From positions 1 through 64,000 of the forward strand of contig JAFAYW010000012.1 in assembly GCA_019240125.1 (NCBI GenBank): a stretch of DNA of 64,000 nt, in the 5' to 3' direction. The stretch comes from Alphaproteobacteria bacterium (GTDB lineage Bacteria > Pseudomonadota > Alphaproteobacteria > ATCC43930 > CGMCC-115725). The position numbers and the translations under genes are program-made. Below the pieces are notes generated by a model. That model had not been told where the DNA came from. It ran no database searches and worked only from the letters and a program-made list of their open reading frames with translations. Of this stretch, positions 1 through 8,843 are shown piece by piece. Every line of letters begins with the position of its first letter. The stretch's first letter is position 1.

Positions 1-427
1 TGGCGACGCTTCACCGCTTTCGCACCTCGATTAGTGTCCACTTCGAACTTAGTGGACACTTCCGCTGATGTCGCTTCCATCCCCAATCATCGCTCGCAGC
101 GACGACCAACGGCAGGCGCCATTCACCGAGCGCTTACCCTCTACCCACGAGCGTGGAAGGTGCGCGTACGGCGGGGCGGCAGCACAACCTACCCCACAGC
201 CACGCGTCTACGTGGATGCGTCCTTAACGACGCCAGTCGATATGCCTGCGCCGGACCCAAAGACGGCTAAAGAGGGTCAGACGTGGCAATCGGATGGTGC
301 TGCTATGGCTGCCGGCGCTTACGCAGCACGGAAGTCCTAAAAGCGGCAGCGTGGAGGATGATCAAACCCGCGGCCATGCGGATGATGATGCTGGGAAATT
401 GGGCGCCATCCCACTCGCTAGCCAAAA
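1..427. other. Stretch without a recognisable gene
   Basis: Short open frames exist on both strands, but none shows a recognisable domain, a convincing ribosome binding site or plausible composition. The only clear structure is the perfect inverted repeat at 33-60, listed separately. The stretch lies downstream of the BrkB gene and is probably island DNA continuing beyond the left edge. Confidence 0.5.
33..60. repeat. Perfect 10-bp inverted repeat
   Basis: The arms agtgtccact (33-42) and agtggacact (51-60) are exact reverse complements around an 8-base spacer. No T-run follows on either strand, so it is a poor intrinsic terminator. It could be an operator, a recombination site or the remnant of an insertion-sequence end. 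No transposase fragment is visible beside it. Confidence 0.6.
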
Positions 428-1546
428 CTAGTTCGCTTCTTTCCCAAGTGTATCGGCGACGCTGGCGCCACGCTGTCCCATTGGCCTCGAACCTCCGGTG
501 GTGGTGTCGTGCGCGGTCTGGTGCTCCATTTCGGCATTGAGTTCGGCACCAATCAGCAGAACGGTAACCGAAAGCCAGACCCAAGTGAGAAAGCCGATTG
601 CGGCACCCAATGAACCGTATGTCTCGTTGTAGGTGCCGAAATTGGCCGTGTACCAGGAGAAGGCTGCGGAAATAAGCAGCCACGCGATAGCAGCAAATCC
701 GCTACCCCAGCTGATCCAGCGCCATTGTGGCTTGGTGCGGCTGGGGCCGAAGCGATACAGCAGCGAGAACGCCAGACCGGCCATCACGGCGATTGCAGGC
801 CAGCGCAGCACGGCGATGAGTTCATCGGTCATGCTCTTCATGCCGAAAAACTCCAGCACGGCCGGAACGACAACCACGACAGTGAGAGCGGCGATCAGAA
901 AGAGGATCGCGCCGAGCGTGAACAGAAGCGATGTCAGGGTCAGGGTGACGAAGCTGCGTTCCTCATGCTCTTCATAGGCAACATTCAGCCCGTCAAACAG
1001 AGCCTTCACGCCAGCATTGGCGCTCCACAGCGACAGCGCCAAGCTTATGACAAAGCCGAAGCCGAGGGCGGTATGTCCTTTAGCATTGATCCGCTTCAGT
1101 TGCTCCCCAACAACGTCAATAGCGCCTCCGGGCAAGATGCCCTTGAGCGTGTCAAGGTGGCTCTGGATCGTGCCGGGGTCGGCAAAGAGCGCATAAAGGC
1201 TGACCAGCGTCGCGATCGCGGGAAAAAGCGCAAGCAGCGCGTAAAACGTGATGCCGGCCGCGACCGACAGGATGCGGTCTTCGTTGAACTGTCCATATAG
1301 CCGCCACAGAATGTCTCGCCAGCCACGCGCTGGGATTTCACTTGGACGCGATGCTGTCCTGCCGTGGGTATCCGTCATGCCTGCCGAAGGCGGTGTTGGC
1401 CTAGCCGCTACTACTGCGCCGTCCGGCGTTGTCCCTTGATGACTGGGTCGGCGAGCGATGAGGGCTGCAAGCGCAAACCCAAGGACGGCCGACAAGATGT
1501 CCGGGCGCTCCGGAGGCGGTAATTGGGCGGGTGGGGTCTGGGGCAT
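428..1546 (-). CDS. YihY/BrkB family inner-membrane protein
   Basis: Predicted polytopic inner-membrane protein of the YihY/virulence factor BrkB family, whose biochemical role is unsettled. After an N-terminal hydrophobic stretch and a Pro/Ala/Thr-rich linker, the family domain starts with the typical GWRDILWRLY and ILSVAAGITFYALLALFPA segments. About six membrane helices follow, including the SLWSANAGVKALFDGLNVAYEE loop region and a GSLGAAIGFLTWVW segment. The C-terminal tail is hydrophilic. I chose the ATG at 1546 (372 residues); an ATG at 1588 would add 14 unremarkable residues, and neither has a strong Shine-Dalgarno sequence. It lies in the putative island left of the tRNA-Leu gene and has no obvious operon partner. 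Confidence 0.85.
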   Translation of the reverse strand: MPQTPPAQLPPPERPDILSAVLGFALAALIARRPSHQGTTPDGAVVAARPTPPSAGMTDTHGRTASRPSEIPARGWRDILWRLYGQFNEDRILSVAAGITFYALLALFPAIATLVSLYALFADPGTIQSHLDTLKGILPGGAIDVVGEQLKRINAKGHTALGFGFVISLALSLWSANAGVKALFDGLNVAYEEHEERSFVTLTLTSLLFTLGAILFLIAALTVVVVVPAVLEFFGMKSMTDELIAVLRWPAIAVMAGLAFSLLYRFGPSRTKPQWRWISWGSGFAAIAWLLISAAFSWYTANFGTYNETYGSLGAAIGFLTWVWLSVTVLLIGAELNAEMEHQTAHDTTTGGSRPMGQRGASVADTLGKEAN

Positions 1547-1831
1547 TGTCAAACCGCGCGGAAGGGAGTGTGTCCTATAAACAACCATTTTTCGGAAATC
1601 GTTCGACCAAGCGTTGGGGACAGTGACGAGAGCGCCATCCCCTTCCGAGGTTCTCCCTTATGCGCCCCTTTAGGCGCTTGCCCGTGTTTCATCACGCAGG
1701 ACATCGGAACTGTAGCATGTGGCAAGCACACAGCCTGTGATGCACCTCGGTCACCATGTCGGCTTGTATATCCGCCAGACGGTAATACATGCCCCGTGTG
1801 TACTGTGGCATCCCAACCAAGGGCATCATTC

Positions 1832-2239
1832 GTGGATCAGACCTTCGCCGATTTCCTCACCACCGAACGCAATCGACTCAATTCAGAACGTCAACGCCTG
1901 ATCGAGGAGCGAAACTCCATCGATAACAAGATCGCTGAATTGGACCGCGAGCGTCTGGCGATCGATGCCTATACCTCTGCGAAGGCGGGTGCGCCAGCAA
2001 GGACAGGAAGGGCGGCCGTGGGACGCACTGGCGAGCCGAGAGCACGCAAGGGCAGCAAGCGTGGTGAGATCATTGCGTTGATCCGTGCTGCCGATGGGCT
2101 GAGCCGGGGCGACATCTTGGATAGGATGGGGCTGCGGGGGGACAAGGCTGGCGAGATGTCCGTGAGCAATGCGCTAACGGCGTTGGTGAAGGCCGGCGAG
2201 GTAAAGCGGCAGGACGGGCACTATCGATACGCGGCTTAA
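1832..2239 (+). CDS. Small coiled-coil / winged-helix protein
   Basis: Unrecognised protein of about 135 residues. The N-terminal third is a charged helix rich in Arg, Glu and Leu, likely a coiled coil (TTERNRLNSERQRLIEER). A basic Ala/Arg/Gly linker follows, then a C-terminal winged-helix-like segment (GEIIALIRAADGLSRGDILD, then ALTALVKAGEVKRQDGHYRY) ending in the usual wing hairpin. I infer DNA binding or a regulatory role. The frame is open from 1523, but the GTG at 1832 follows an AAGGG about 9 bases upstream and starts just before the protein-like part. The next gene is convergent and ends 6 bases away. Confidence 0.6.
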   Translation: MDQTFADFLTTERNRLNSERQRLIEERNSIDNKIAELDRERLAIDAYTSAKAGAPARTGRAAVGRTGEPRARKGSKRGEIIALIRAADGLSRGDILDRMGLRGDKAGEMSVSNALTALVKAGEVKRQDGHYRYAA

Positions 2240-2244
2240 TATCG

Positions 2245-2766
2245 TCAGACATCCACGGACCATACCTGGACGCCGGAACGTTCGAACTGAACGCGCCGCG
2301 TATTGCCCGGAAATTTTGGTGACAGGAAGAAGACGAAGCGGTGTTGCTCTGTCCGAATTGCCATCTTATCAAGATCGAGCCTCAGCTTCTGATTGTTCTT
2401 CGGATGCACCGCGGCGAACGTCTCGGCTCCAACTAACCCTTCCGCCTCGCTCATGATGTCGAGTTCTTCTGAAGCGTGTGCGCCGGGCGCTAGTCTGTAC
2501 CCGCCAGCATCCGGGTGCAGCCCAAGGAGTTGTCGGGTCGCAGCCAAGGCGACTGCATATGTCCATGTCTGATTGATCTGTTCGACCAAGTTCAGCGCGT
2601 GCCCTTCAACAGGATGGAAACCGACTGGTTCAAACTTCATCTGCCTGAGCAGATCGAGAGCTTCCCCCCTATGTGATGCAAACCAAGCTTGAACTTTTGA
2701 GGCAGTTTTGCCGATTTCATTAAGATAATGATCGACTTCCTCAATCGAACGGACCAGCATCACCAA
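2245..2766 (-). CDS. Hypothetical protein (173 aa)
   Basis: I do not recognise this family. The protein is soluble, with no signal peptide or membrane segment. It has a helical N-terminal half (SIEEVDHYLNEIGKTASKVQ, then EALDLLRQMKFEPVGFHPVE) and a mixed C-terminal half ending in beta-like stretches (RFVFFLSPKFPG, RRVQFERSGVQVWSV). Sequence complexity and codon use look like a real gene. Its start is the ATG at 2766, with a second ATG at 2760. It lies downstream of the small gene at 2812-3018 on the same strand, possibly cotranscribed, and is convergent with the winged-helix gene. Island cargo of unknown function. Confidence 0.55.
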   Translation of the reverse strand: MVMLVRSIEEVDHYLNEIGKTASKVQAWFASHRGEALDLLRQMKFEPVGFHPVEGHALNLVEQINQTWTYAVALAATRQLLGLHPDAGGYRLAPGAHASEELDIMSEAEGLVGAETFAAVHPKNNQKLRLDLDKMAIRTEQHRFVFFLSPKFPGNTRRVQFERSGVQVWSVDV

Positions 2767-2811
2767 CCCCGCTGTCGTCTTCCAAATGCTTCCATATCCA
2801 CCCGCACACCC

Positions 2812-3018
2812 TCATCTAAACCACCCCAACACCTCCTCAAGTCCTGCCGAGACGCGCACCACTGCGCCCCCATGGAGCAGCACAAGCGTCTCATCGCGGC
2901 ACTGATCGGCGTCCTGTAACCCCGCCACAGACGAATGGCGCACGGCGGACCTATTGCCGTCCATGCCGGTGATCAGGATAAACCCGCCGGGTAGAGGGTG
3001 TCCCTGTACTGGTTCCAC
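2812..3018 (-). CDS. Small FlbD-like hypothetical protein
   Basis: A 68-residue protein with the layout of small FlbD-like proteins: a short beta N-terminus (GFILITGMDGNRSAVRHSSV), a central acidic turn, then a hairpin and helix (ETLVLLHGGAVVRVSAGLEE). In that fold a GG turn precedes a V-x-V strand and an EEV helix. FlbD itself is a flagellar regulator, but no flagellar gene is nearby and similar short proteins are common on mobile elements, so function is not assigned. It is divergent from the TIR gene, with about 215 bases between that must hold the promoters of both. Confidence 0.45.
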   Translation of the reverse strand: MEPVQGHPLPGGFILITGMDGNRSAVRHSSVAGLQDADQCRDETLVLLHGGAVVRVSAGLEEVLGWFR

Positions 3019-3233
3019 GACGCAGCCTCTTCTAAGTGAACATTAGTAGAACATACGCAAGCTGCCGTGAGACTGTCGAGGATTTTTCGATGGCGGCCTG
3101 CCCGCTGCCTTCGGGTAAATCGCGGCGGGCGCGTCGTAGTCACGACCTGCTAGTAGACCGCGGTTGCTCTTGTCTCATATTTGAATGTGCCGCAGTATCT
3201 CCTCGACCAATCTAGAAATCTCTGGGGCGTGGG

Positions 3234-4964
3234 GTGCTGGGAAAAATCTTTATCAGCTACAGACGCGAAGATACGGCGGCGGATGCAATAGGTATTTCAC
3301 AGTACTTAGCGCAGCAGTTTGGTAGAAAGGGCGTTTTTCTGGACATTGATATGCATGCGGGATCGAGGTTCCCGTTGATCCTTGGAGAACGATTATCTCA
3401 ATGTAACGTGATGCTTGTCCTTATTGGACCTAGCTGGGTGGACTCCCGCAATGAGGAGGGTGTTCGGCGCCTTACTATTGCCGATGATTGGGTTCGACTT
3501 GAGATAGCAGAGGGTTTGAGGAGGGGCATCACGATTGTCCCAGTTTGTCTTCGAGGTGCTAGGCTGCCGCCGAAGGGAGAGTTGCCTGAGGACATACAGG
3601 CCCTTGTGGACCATCAATCTATTTCGATAAGCATACCCGGCTTTCGTCATGAGATGGCAGGGTTAGCGCGCGACATTCGTGACATTCGTCGTCATGCCTA
3701 TAAAGTGCATTCGAAACTCAAAATCGCCACTGTTGCAGCCGGACTGGTTTTGCTAATCCTAGTCGTTCTTATTACAGTCTCTCTACAACTAAAATTTTGG
3801 GGGATTGCGCACAGGGGCGAGTTGGCAGGTAAAGCACCATCCTCAACAGTAAACTCGATCTGGCCCGCCGCCCCTGGGGAGTGGATTTTGTTTGAAGTGG
3901 ATAAACAGCCAGCGGCCTACTACTTCAAGGCGTCCGCAATCCATACGTTAGGTGGCAGTGTGTCGTACGTTGAGCGATATCCTGTTAAGTTACCAGACGC
4001 GCAAGTGCCTCCCGGCGACAGTCCTTTCAAGAGCGTGTATGCGGAAGATACGATAGTGCTGGGCTGCAACAACATGACCTTCGCTTGGGCAGAAAAAACA
4101 GTATACGACAGACACAACGAGATTTTGTCGCATTTCAAACGAGGCGACCCAGACCAGATAGACCTGTCTTCGGCCGAAAAGATAGTGCCTGGGAGTATTC
4201 TGGCGGGCTCCTCATCTCTTTTCTGCTCCGAGCACCTCAAATCTTTAATGTCAATGAAACCGATCGTGGCTACAACCTACCTGTCTCCCACAGCCACTGG
4301 AGAAGGTGAATTGTTTTATGGTCAGCCTGAACGTACAGCACCGGCTGGTGGCCTAAACACGCTGCTCGTCACGAAGTTTTATCAAGAACGTCTCTTTGCA
4401 AGTATGTTCCCCGGCCAAGATGTGATTGGCCTTCCCCATGGGTATCGGACAACTGCTCAATCTATAGCGCTAAGTTGCGAGGAGCGAAAATTCCTTCCGC
4501 AAGAAATCGAGTACTTCGACGATGGCAACAATCTTGTGTCCGTGCTACCTCTGCCATCGCCGTCTCCGGTTGAGATAAAAGACGGCTCACCGCTCGATCT
4601 TTTACTAAGAAAGGCTTGCGGGACAGATAGGATCGGCGTCGCTGGCTTGTACGAAGGAGTGAACCACTCTACGTATATAACAGGAGAGGCTGATCAAAAA
4701 ATAGCTATTAAGATCGAACAGACTGGAAATCAGCTAACTGTGAGCTTTCGCACGCCAGCTGGAGGACAAGGAACCGGTAAAGCCATCTTAGAGGAACACA
4801 AGGTCAAGTCGATTGCACTAGAGAGCACCGCACCGAGTTGCGCGGGCGCGTACAACGGATCATTAGAGTTCGATCAGAACGGCGTCCTAACATGGTCGTT
4901 CGAAGGGAAAGATTGTAATGGACCCATGGAAGGACACGGCACTGCGAAAAGAACGCATGGATGA
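3234..4964 (+). CDS. TIR-domain membrane protein with C-terminal outer domain
   Basis: 576 residues. An N-terminal TIR_2-type domain (about 1-150) opens with KIFISYRREDT and contains the VFLDIDM strand, the VMLVLIGPSWVDS strand and WVRLEIAEGL, whose Glu matches the catalytic Glu of NAD-consuming TIR domains. One strong membrane helix follows at about 162-190. The remaining ~385 residues have no recognised domain; their end looks like a small beta-barrel (TYITGEADQ to TWSFEGKDCNG) with two or more Cys. I infer TIR in the cytosol, then a helix, then a periplasmic part, possibly a sensor coupled to NAD hydrolysis. The start is GTG. Base composition is visibly more AT-rich than neighbouring genes, suggesting recent transfer. 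It stands alone, with no partner defence gene. Confidence 0.85.
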   Translation: MLGKIFISYRREDTAADAIGISQYLAQQFGRKGVFLDIDMHAGSRFPLILGERLSQCNVMLVLIGPSWVDSRNEEGVRRLTIADDWVRLEIAEGLRRGITIVPVCLRGARLPPKGELPEDIQALVDHQSISISIPGFRHEMAGLARDIRDIRRHAYKVHSKLKIATVAAGLVLLILVVLITVSLQLKFWGIAHRGELAGKAPSSTVNSIWPAAPGEWILFEVDKQPAAYYFKASAIHTLGGSVSYVERYPVKLPDAQVPPGDSPFKSVYAEDTIVLGCNNMTFAWAEKTVYDRHNEILSHFKRGDPDQIDLSSAEKIVPGSILAGSSSLFCSEHLKSLMSMKPIVATTYLSPTATGEGELFYGQPERTAPAGGLNTLLVTKFYQERLFASMFPGQDVIGLPHGYRTTAQSIALSCEERKFLPQEIEYFDDGNNLVSVLPLPSPSPVEIKDGSPLDLLLRKACGTDRIGVAGLYEGVNHSTYITGEADQKIAIKIEQTGNQLTVSFRTPAGGQGTGKAILEEHKVKSIALESTAPSCAGAYNGSLEFDQNGVLTWSFEGKDCNGPMEGHGTAKRTHG

Positions 4965-5301
4965 GCGGCCGGAGCGTGAACTGCCACAGCGGCTTCTTGA
5001 ATGCCTTAATTATGGCTGGTCCCCATTTGTGGGATCAGCGATCCCCGGGGTCGTTCGCAAGAAACCCGTTCAGCGTTGCCGCACTTGGACCGGAATTATG
5101 TCAGCCCCGGATAGCTGATCTTCGCCACCGCCTCCGCAAGGACCTCCACAGGTTCCCCGCTGCCATACCTGTGTCCCGCCGAGGAACTACTATGCCCCGC
5201 CAGGGCATCATGTGCAGGGATGCCGTGCCGTAACGAGAAAGCCGAGAAGAGTTTCCTCCTCCCGGCTGTATTACCAATGGACCACTCACTCGTTGAGAGG
5301 G
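4965..5301. other. Intergenic region between convergent genes
   Basis: About 340 bases between the stop codons of the TIR gene and the stress-protein gene. Open frames here are short and lack domains or ribosome binding sites. A loose hairpin with agccg / cggct arms (about 5236-5276) could help termination but has no T-run. I see nothing else. Confidence 0.4.
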
Positions 5302-5928
5302 CTACATCCTGGTACCGTACACCTCGCGGTCGCGGCGGATTTCATCAGCCGTATAGACGGGGGCATTGGGATCAAAGCGGTTCCACCCGCTGCCCTGCCA
5401 CTGCGCCCTACGCGCGCGAATGTCTACCGCAGAGTGGTTGAGTATCGCCTCAGCACGGGCAGCATCGGCCTCGTTGACCCGCGCCGTAACCAAAGTGCCG
5501 CCGCGGCGCACGCCCTCCGCGTAAGCATTGGCGTCATCCTCGCTCACGCCATGCTGTGTCAGTGAGCCGATAAGGCCGCCCGCCGCGCCCCCCGTGAATG
5601 CCAAGGCAGCTGTTGACGCCAGCCATCCGGCTGCCACAACCGGTCCCAGCCCCGGGATCGCGAGTAAGCCAAGCCCAGCAAGCAAGCCCGCTATACCGCC
5701 GACAGCCCCGCCGATCTCGGCACCTTTGGCCGCGCCCTCATTGCGGTCATCGACGCCATCACCGTCGCGATCGATCCGACCGGGTTCAGTCGCGCCCTTC
5801 TCAAACCAGCCATCGCCGTTGCTCGCGACGATGCTGATATCGTTTGTCGAGAAGCCCGCACGCTCCAATTCGTTATAGGCTCGCGCGGCAATGGGATAAT
5901 TGTCGTACAGACGGGTGACCGTGATCAT
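5302..5928 (-). CDS. General stress protein 17M-like domain, glycine-rich
   Basis: About 208 residues. The N-terminus (ITVTRLYDNYPIAARAYNEL) matches the heat-induced YflT / general stress protein 17M domain, an alpha-beta unit found in envelope stress proteins. An Asp-rich stretch (RIDRDGDGVDDRNEG) resembles a calcium-binding loop. A long Gly/Ala-rich hydrophobic section of glycine-zipper type (GAEIGGAVGGIAGLLAGLG and following) probably inserts in or associates with the membrane. The C-terminus carries SEDDANAYAEGVRRGGTLV, usual in this family. The ATG at 5928 is preferred because AAGGA lies about 8 bases upstream; an ATG three codons earlier is too close to it. Likely stress-induced, by family analogy. 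Confidence 0.75.
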   Translation of the reverse strand: MITVTRLYDNYPIAARAYNELERAGFSTNDISIVASNGDGWFEKGATEPGRIDRDGDGVDDRNEGAAKGAEIGGAVGGIAGLLAGLGLLAIPGLGPVVAAGWLASTAALAFTGGAAGGLIGSLTQHGVSEDDANAYAEGVRRGGTLVTARVNEADAARAEAILNHSAVDIRARRAQWQGSGWNRFDPNAPVYTADEIRRDREVYGTRM

Positions 5929-5967
5929 GCTCCGCATCCTTATGGTTCAAAATGAGATGCTCAGAGG

Positions 5968-6297
5968 CTACTTGACGCCGCCCTGAGTGACGTTGCCCTG
6001 GTAATCGAGGCTGACATCGACCTGTTGGCCACCCTTCATGGCGTGACCGCGCCACACGCCGCTGTCATCCTTCTGAAGGCCGCTGACGTTGGTGAAGCCC
6101 TGCTTTTCGATGCGAGCAGTTGCCTCGGTTTCGGTGAAGCTGTTGTGGCCAGCGACAGGAGCACCAGCTTGACGGTTCGGTGAGTCTGACGAGTTAATGG
6201 GACGGTTTTGAGGGCCATTCTGGGCCGGGGGCGTTTGGCCCAAGGCGCCGCTAGTTGCGAAGGCCACGACAACACCAAGTAGGGCAAATTTGCGCAT
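5968..6297 (-). CDS. Secreted PepSY-like small protein
   Basis: 109 residues with a clear Sec signal peptide (MRKFALLGVVVAFATSGALG, cleavage near the following Q). A low-complexity Gln/Asn/Pro linker follows, then one domain of about 60 residues (ATARIEKQGFTNVSGLQKDD, then GVWRGHAMKGGQQVDVSLDY and GNV). This is the PepSY-like pattern of a helix and a three-stranded sheet. It is probably periplasmic with an unknown role. A good ribosome binding site (AGGAAA) sits 7-8 bases before the ATG. It is upstream of the 17M-like gene on the same strand, 40 bases away, and the two may be cotranscribed as an envelope stress pair. Confidence 0.7.
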   Translation of the reverse strand: MRKFALLGVVVAFATSGALGQTPPAQNGPQNRPINSSDSPNRQAGAPVAGHNSFTETEATARIEKQGFTNVSGLQKDDSGVWRGHAMKGGQQVDVSLDYQGNVTQGGVK

Positions 6298-6383
6298 TGA
6301 GGTTTCCTGAATGCAATGACCGTGTGCTCAATTAATGAGCGCGGGCGGACAGGAGTTCCGCAATGGACTATCTTCCCGAGCCT

Positions 6384-7871
6384 TCAGATCAGCGAGGCGG
6401 GAACCGGTATCTTGTTCATGGCCTCAACAAGCCGATGCAGCAGCCTCGGGTCGGTGTAGCCGTGTCCGTACTCGCGTCCGATCCGATGGTTCTTGTGGCC
6501 TGCCAGCGCGTCCCTGATCTCCTCCTCAATGCCCGCAGCACGCCCTTCATCCTCAAACCTGTGGCGCCACGAGTGGCTTGGCCCCTTCTTCGGATCGGCT
6601 ATGCCAAGCGGCCCCCGTATCCACCGGGCTACCTTATCGCCCGCCCATGACGAGAACAGGCGTTCATCTGCGGCCTTGCTCTGGGCGTATGCCAAGAACC
6701 CCTCACTGACCAACACCGGGTGCAGCGGGACGCGGCGGCGGGAGGCACCCGCTTTCACCTGTTGACCCTCAAGCCCAATGCCGATGAACCAAGCACCAGC
6801 GAGTTCATGGATGTCCTTGGACCGCGCCGTCGCCACTTCGCTGATCCGGGCACCAGTGAATGCGCAGAGCCAGGGCAACCACCTCAGGTCAGCATCGGCC
6901 TCCACCCGTGCCGCCTGGAGTATCCTCACGGCCTCATCCGGGCTGTACGGGTAGCGAGGCTTCTCACCGCGGCGTCTGGCGGCTCGCAGCGCAGCAATGT
7001 CGAGTACCTTGCTGGCGGGATTGCTAGCGATCTTCTCCGTCTGGTAGGCGTGTGTGAACACCGCGCTGATGCCGCTCAACTCAGTGACGACGGTCTTGGG
7101 TGCTTTGCCAGCCCGCAGTTCGGCTTCCTTGAAGGCTAGAACGTCGCGCCGCGCTACCTTTGATGCGTCCGCATCGGCAGTGCTGGTGAACCCCAGGTGG
7201 ATTGCGAGGAGGCGCATGTGACGCGCATAGTTCGTCTTCACAGTCGGAGTTGGGTTCGCGTTGAGCGCCCATGCCTCGACCAGTTCATCAAAGCTTGCTC
7301 CTCGCTCAACAGCTTTGCTGACGATGGCTCCTTCCCACTTCGGCAGGCTGGCCAAGTGCGGATCGGGCGTATAGTCCCCCCGTGTGCGTAGGATTAGCGT
7401 GTTGCAGAGGCGCACTCCTTCCCAGAAAAGGCGGTCAGCCAGTGCCTCGTGAGAGGCGGTATCGATGATGAGGCCCTTGGCCTCCAGCAGTCTGTCTAGG
7501 AACCGCTTAACGAAAGCGCCCCGCCGCCCGTCTTCGTCCGCATCAGCAGCAAGGCTCAGGAGAACGTCGTATTGGTCTTCGTCCGCTGGGTTAGCTTCGT
7601 ACTTGGCCAGCTTCTCCCGATACCATTCACCGGCCAGGGCGATCACCTGTTGATGGCTGAGGTGGGCCGGAACGACGCGCCCTTCAGCCAGCGCAATGAT
7701 GCGATCGGCTTCCTCAGCGGCTGCGGGGTAACGTTGCTTGGCCTCGCGAGGGTCCTTAGTAGCCAGCGATTTCTTTATCTCGCGCTTGCCCACGGCGCCA
7801 CGAAGATGCGCAGGGACAACCTTGCGGAACCAGTAGACCCCTGTATCGGGGTGCTTCATTGGAGACGGCAT
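6384..7871 (-). CDS. Tyrosine recombinase / island integrase
   Basis: About 495 residues of the phage-integrase family. The N-terminus (MKHPDTGVYWFRKVVPAHLR) matches the DUF6538-type arm of island integrases, a SAM-like core-binding region lies in the middle, and the catalytic domain is C-terminal. Visible catalytic residues are Arg in TGARISEVATA, His and Arg in SHSWRHRF, the downstream GHKN, and the Tyr nucleophile in REYGHGY. The length is normal and all catalytic boxes are present, so it is probably active. The ATG at 7871 is taken; an in-frame GTG lies at 7883. It is transcribed away from the tRNA-Leu gene 80-90 bases upstream, the classic arrangement of an integrase beside its attachment site. 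Confidence 0.93.
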   Translation of the reverse strand: MPSPMKHPDTGVYWFRKVVPAHLRGAVGKREIKKSLATKDPREAKQRYPAAAEEADRIIALAEGRVVPAHLSHQQVIALAGEWYREKLAKYEANPADEDQYDVLLSLAADADEDGRRGAFVKRFLDRLLEAKGLIIDTASHEALADRLFWEGVRLCNTLILRTRGDYTPDPHLASLPKWEGAIVSKAVERGASFDELVEAWALNANPTPTVKTNYARHMRLLAIHLGFTSTADADASKVARRDVLAFKEAELRAGKAPKTVVTELSGISAVFTHAYQTEKIASNPASKVLDIAALRAARRRGEKPRYPYSPDEAVRILQAARVEADADLRWLPWLCAFTGARISEVATARSKDIHELAGAWFIGIGLEGQQVKAGASRRRVPLHPVLVSEGFLAYAQSKAADERLFSSWAGDKVARWIRGPLGIADPKKGPSHSWRHRFEDEGRAAGIEEEIRDALAGHKNHRIGREYGHGYTDPRLLHRLVEAMNKIPVPASLI

Positions 7872-7963
7872 CCGGAGAACCACTGTGTACCCCTCGTTTG
7901 TACCAGTGAGGGATCAGGAACTCCAGGATTTCAGCGAGTTTGGCCGTTTCCTTGGCCAGGTAA

Positions 7964-8050
7964 TGGTGCGGTCGAGAAGACTCGAACTTCCACGAGGTTT
8001 CCCCCACAGCGACCTCAACGCTGCGCGTCTACCAATTCCGCCACGACCGC
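7964..8050 (-). tRNA. tRNA-Leu (anticodon GAG), CCA encoded
   Basis: Read on the minus strand, the gene folds into a full class II cloverleaf. The acceptor stem gcggtcg (5' end at 8050) pairs with cgaccgc, and the discriminator base is A (7967). The anticodon stem cagcg/cgctg encloses loop ttgaggt, giving anticodon GAG. A long variable arm and a T arm with ttcgagt are present, and CCA is encoded at 7964-7966. Its 3' end faces the integrase gene, so it is the likely attB/attL site of the island. Confidence 0.95.
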
Positions 8051-8159
8051 ATGTCTGGCACGCCCGAACAGGCCTGGTTCTCAGGCTCGTTCCTCTTGGG
8101 AACGGGCCGGGTCTCTAGCAAATATTGGGGTGAGTTAGCAAGGGTGATGGGCAGACGCG

Positions 8160-8843
8160 ATGGAGCGGCGAGAGGCGAGTGACCTCGATACGGGGCTGTC
8201 CGGGATTGAGTGGCGCTGCGAGGATGCGCCGGTGCCCTATGAAGACGCGGTCGCCGCGATGGAGCGGCGCGCCGCCGTGATCCGGGCCGGCGAGGCCGCC
8301 GAACTGGTCCGGCTGCTCGAACACCCCGATGTCTATACCGCCGGCACGAGCGCACGGTCGCAGGATCTGCTCGACCCGGCGCGGCTGCCGGTGGTCCGCA
8401 CCGGGCGTGGTGGGCAGTACACCTATCATGGGCCGGGGCAGCGCATCGCCTATGTGATGCTCGACCTCAACCGCTATAGCCGCGATGTGCGTTGCCATGT
8501 CTGGCGGCTCGAGGAATGGATGATCGCGGCTCTGGCCCGCTTCAATGTGCGCGGCGAGCGGCGCGACGGCAGGATCGGCGTCTGGGTGGCGGAGCGGGGC
8601 GGCGAGAGCAAGATCGCGGCGCTCGGCGTGCGGGTGCGCCATTGGGTGACCTATCACGGCGTCGCGCTCAACGTCGATCCGGACCTCGATCAGTATCGCG
8701 GCATCGTACCGTGCGGCATCAGCGAGCACGGCGTGACCTCTCTGGCGCGGCTCGGGATAACCGCGTCGATGGCGGAGGTCGATATCGCGTTGCGCGCCAC
8801 CTTCGACCCGGTATTCGGCGCCGCTGCGGTGTGCGCGACCTAG
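8160..8843 (+). CDS. lipB: Lipoyl(octanoyl) transferase LipB
   Basis: Transfers octanoyl groups from acyl carrier protein to the target lysine of lipoate-dependent enzymes, the first step of lipoate synthesis. 227 residues, normal for the family. Visible family marks are [11 protein letters not shown] near the N-terminus, the [15 protein letters not shown] loop that shapes the octanoyl pocket, the catalytic Lys in [10 protein letters not shown] and the acyl-accepting Cys in [13 protein letters not shown]. The start at the ATG of 8160 gives a standard N-terminus. It is the first conserved chromosomal gene right of the tRNA-Leu, and its stop overlaps that of the next gene, which is on the opposite strand. 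Confidence 0.95.
   Translation: MERREASDLDTGLSGIEWRCEDAPVPYEDAVAAMERRAAVIRAGEAAELVRLLEHPDVYTAGTSARSQDLLDPARLPVVRTGRGGQYTYHGPGQRIAYVMLDLNRYSRDVRCHVWRLEEWMIAALARFNVRGERRDGRIGVWVAERGGESKIAALGVRVRHWVTYHGVALNVDPDLDQYRGIVPCGISEHGVTSLARLGITASMAEVDIALRATFDPVFGAAAVCAT

Noticed and set aside
34-340. Two overlapping short open frames at the left edge
   Set aside because: No domain, poor ribosome binding sites and low-complexity translations. They do not continue a recognisable gene from outside.
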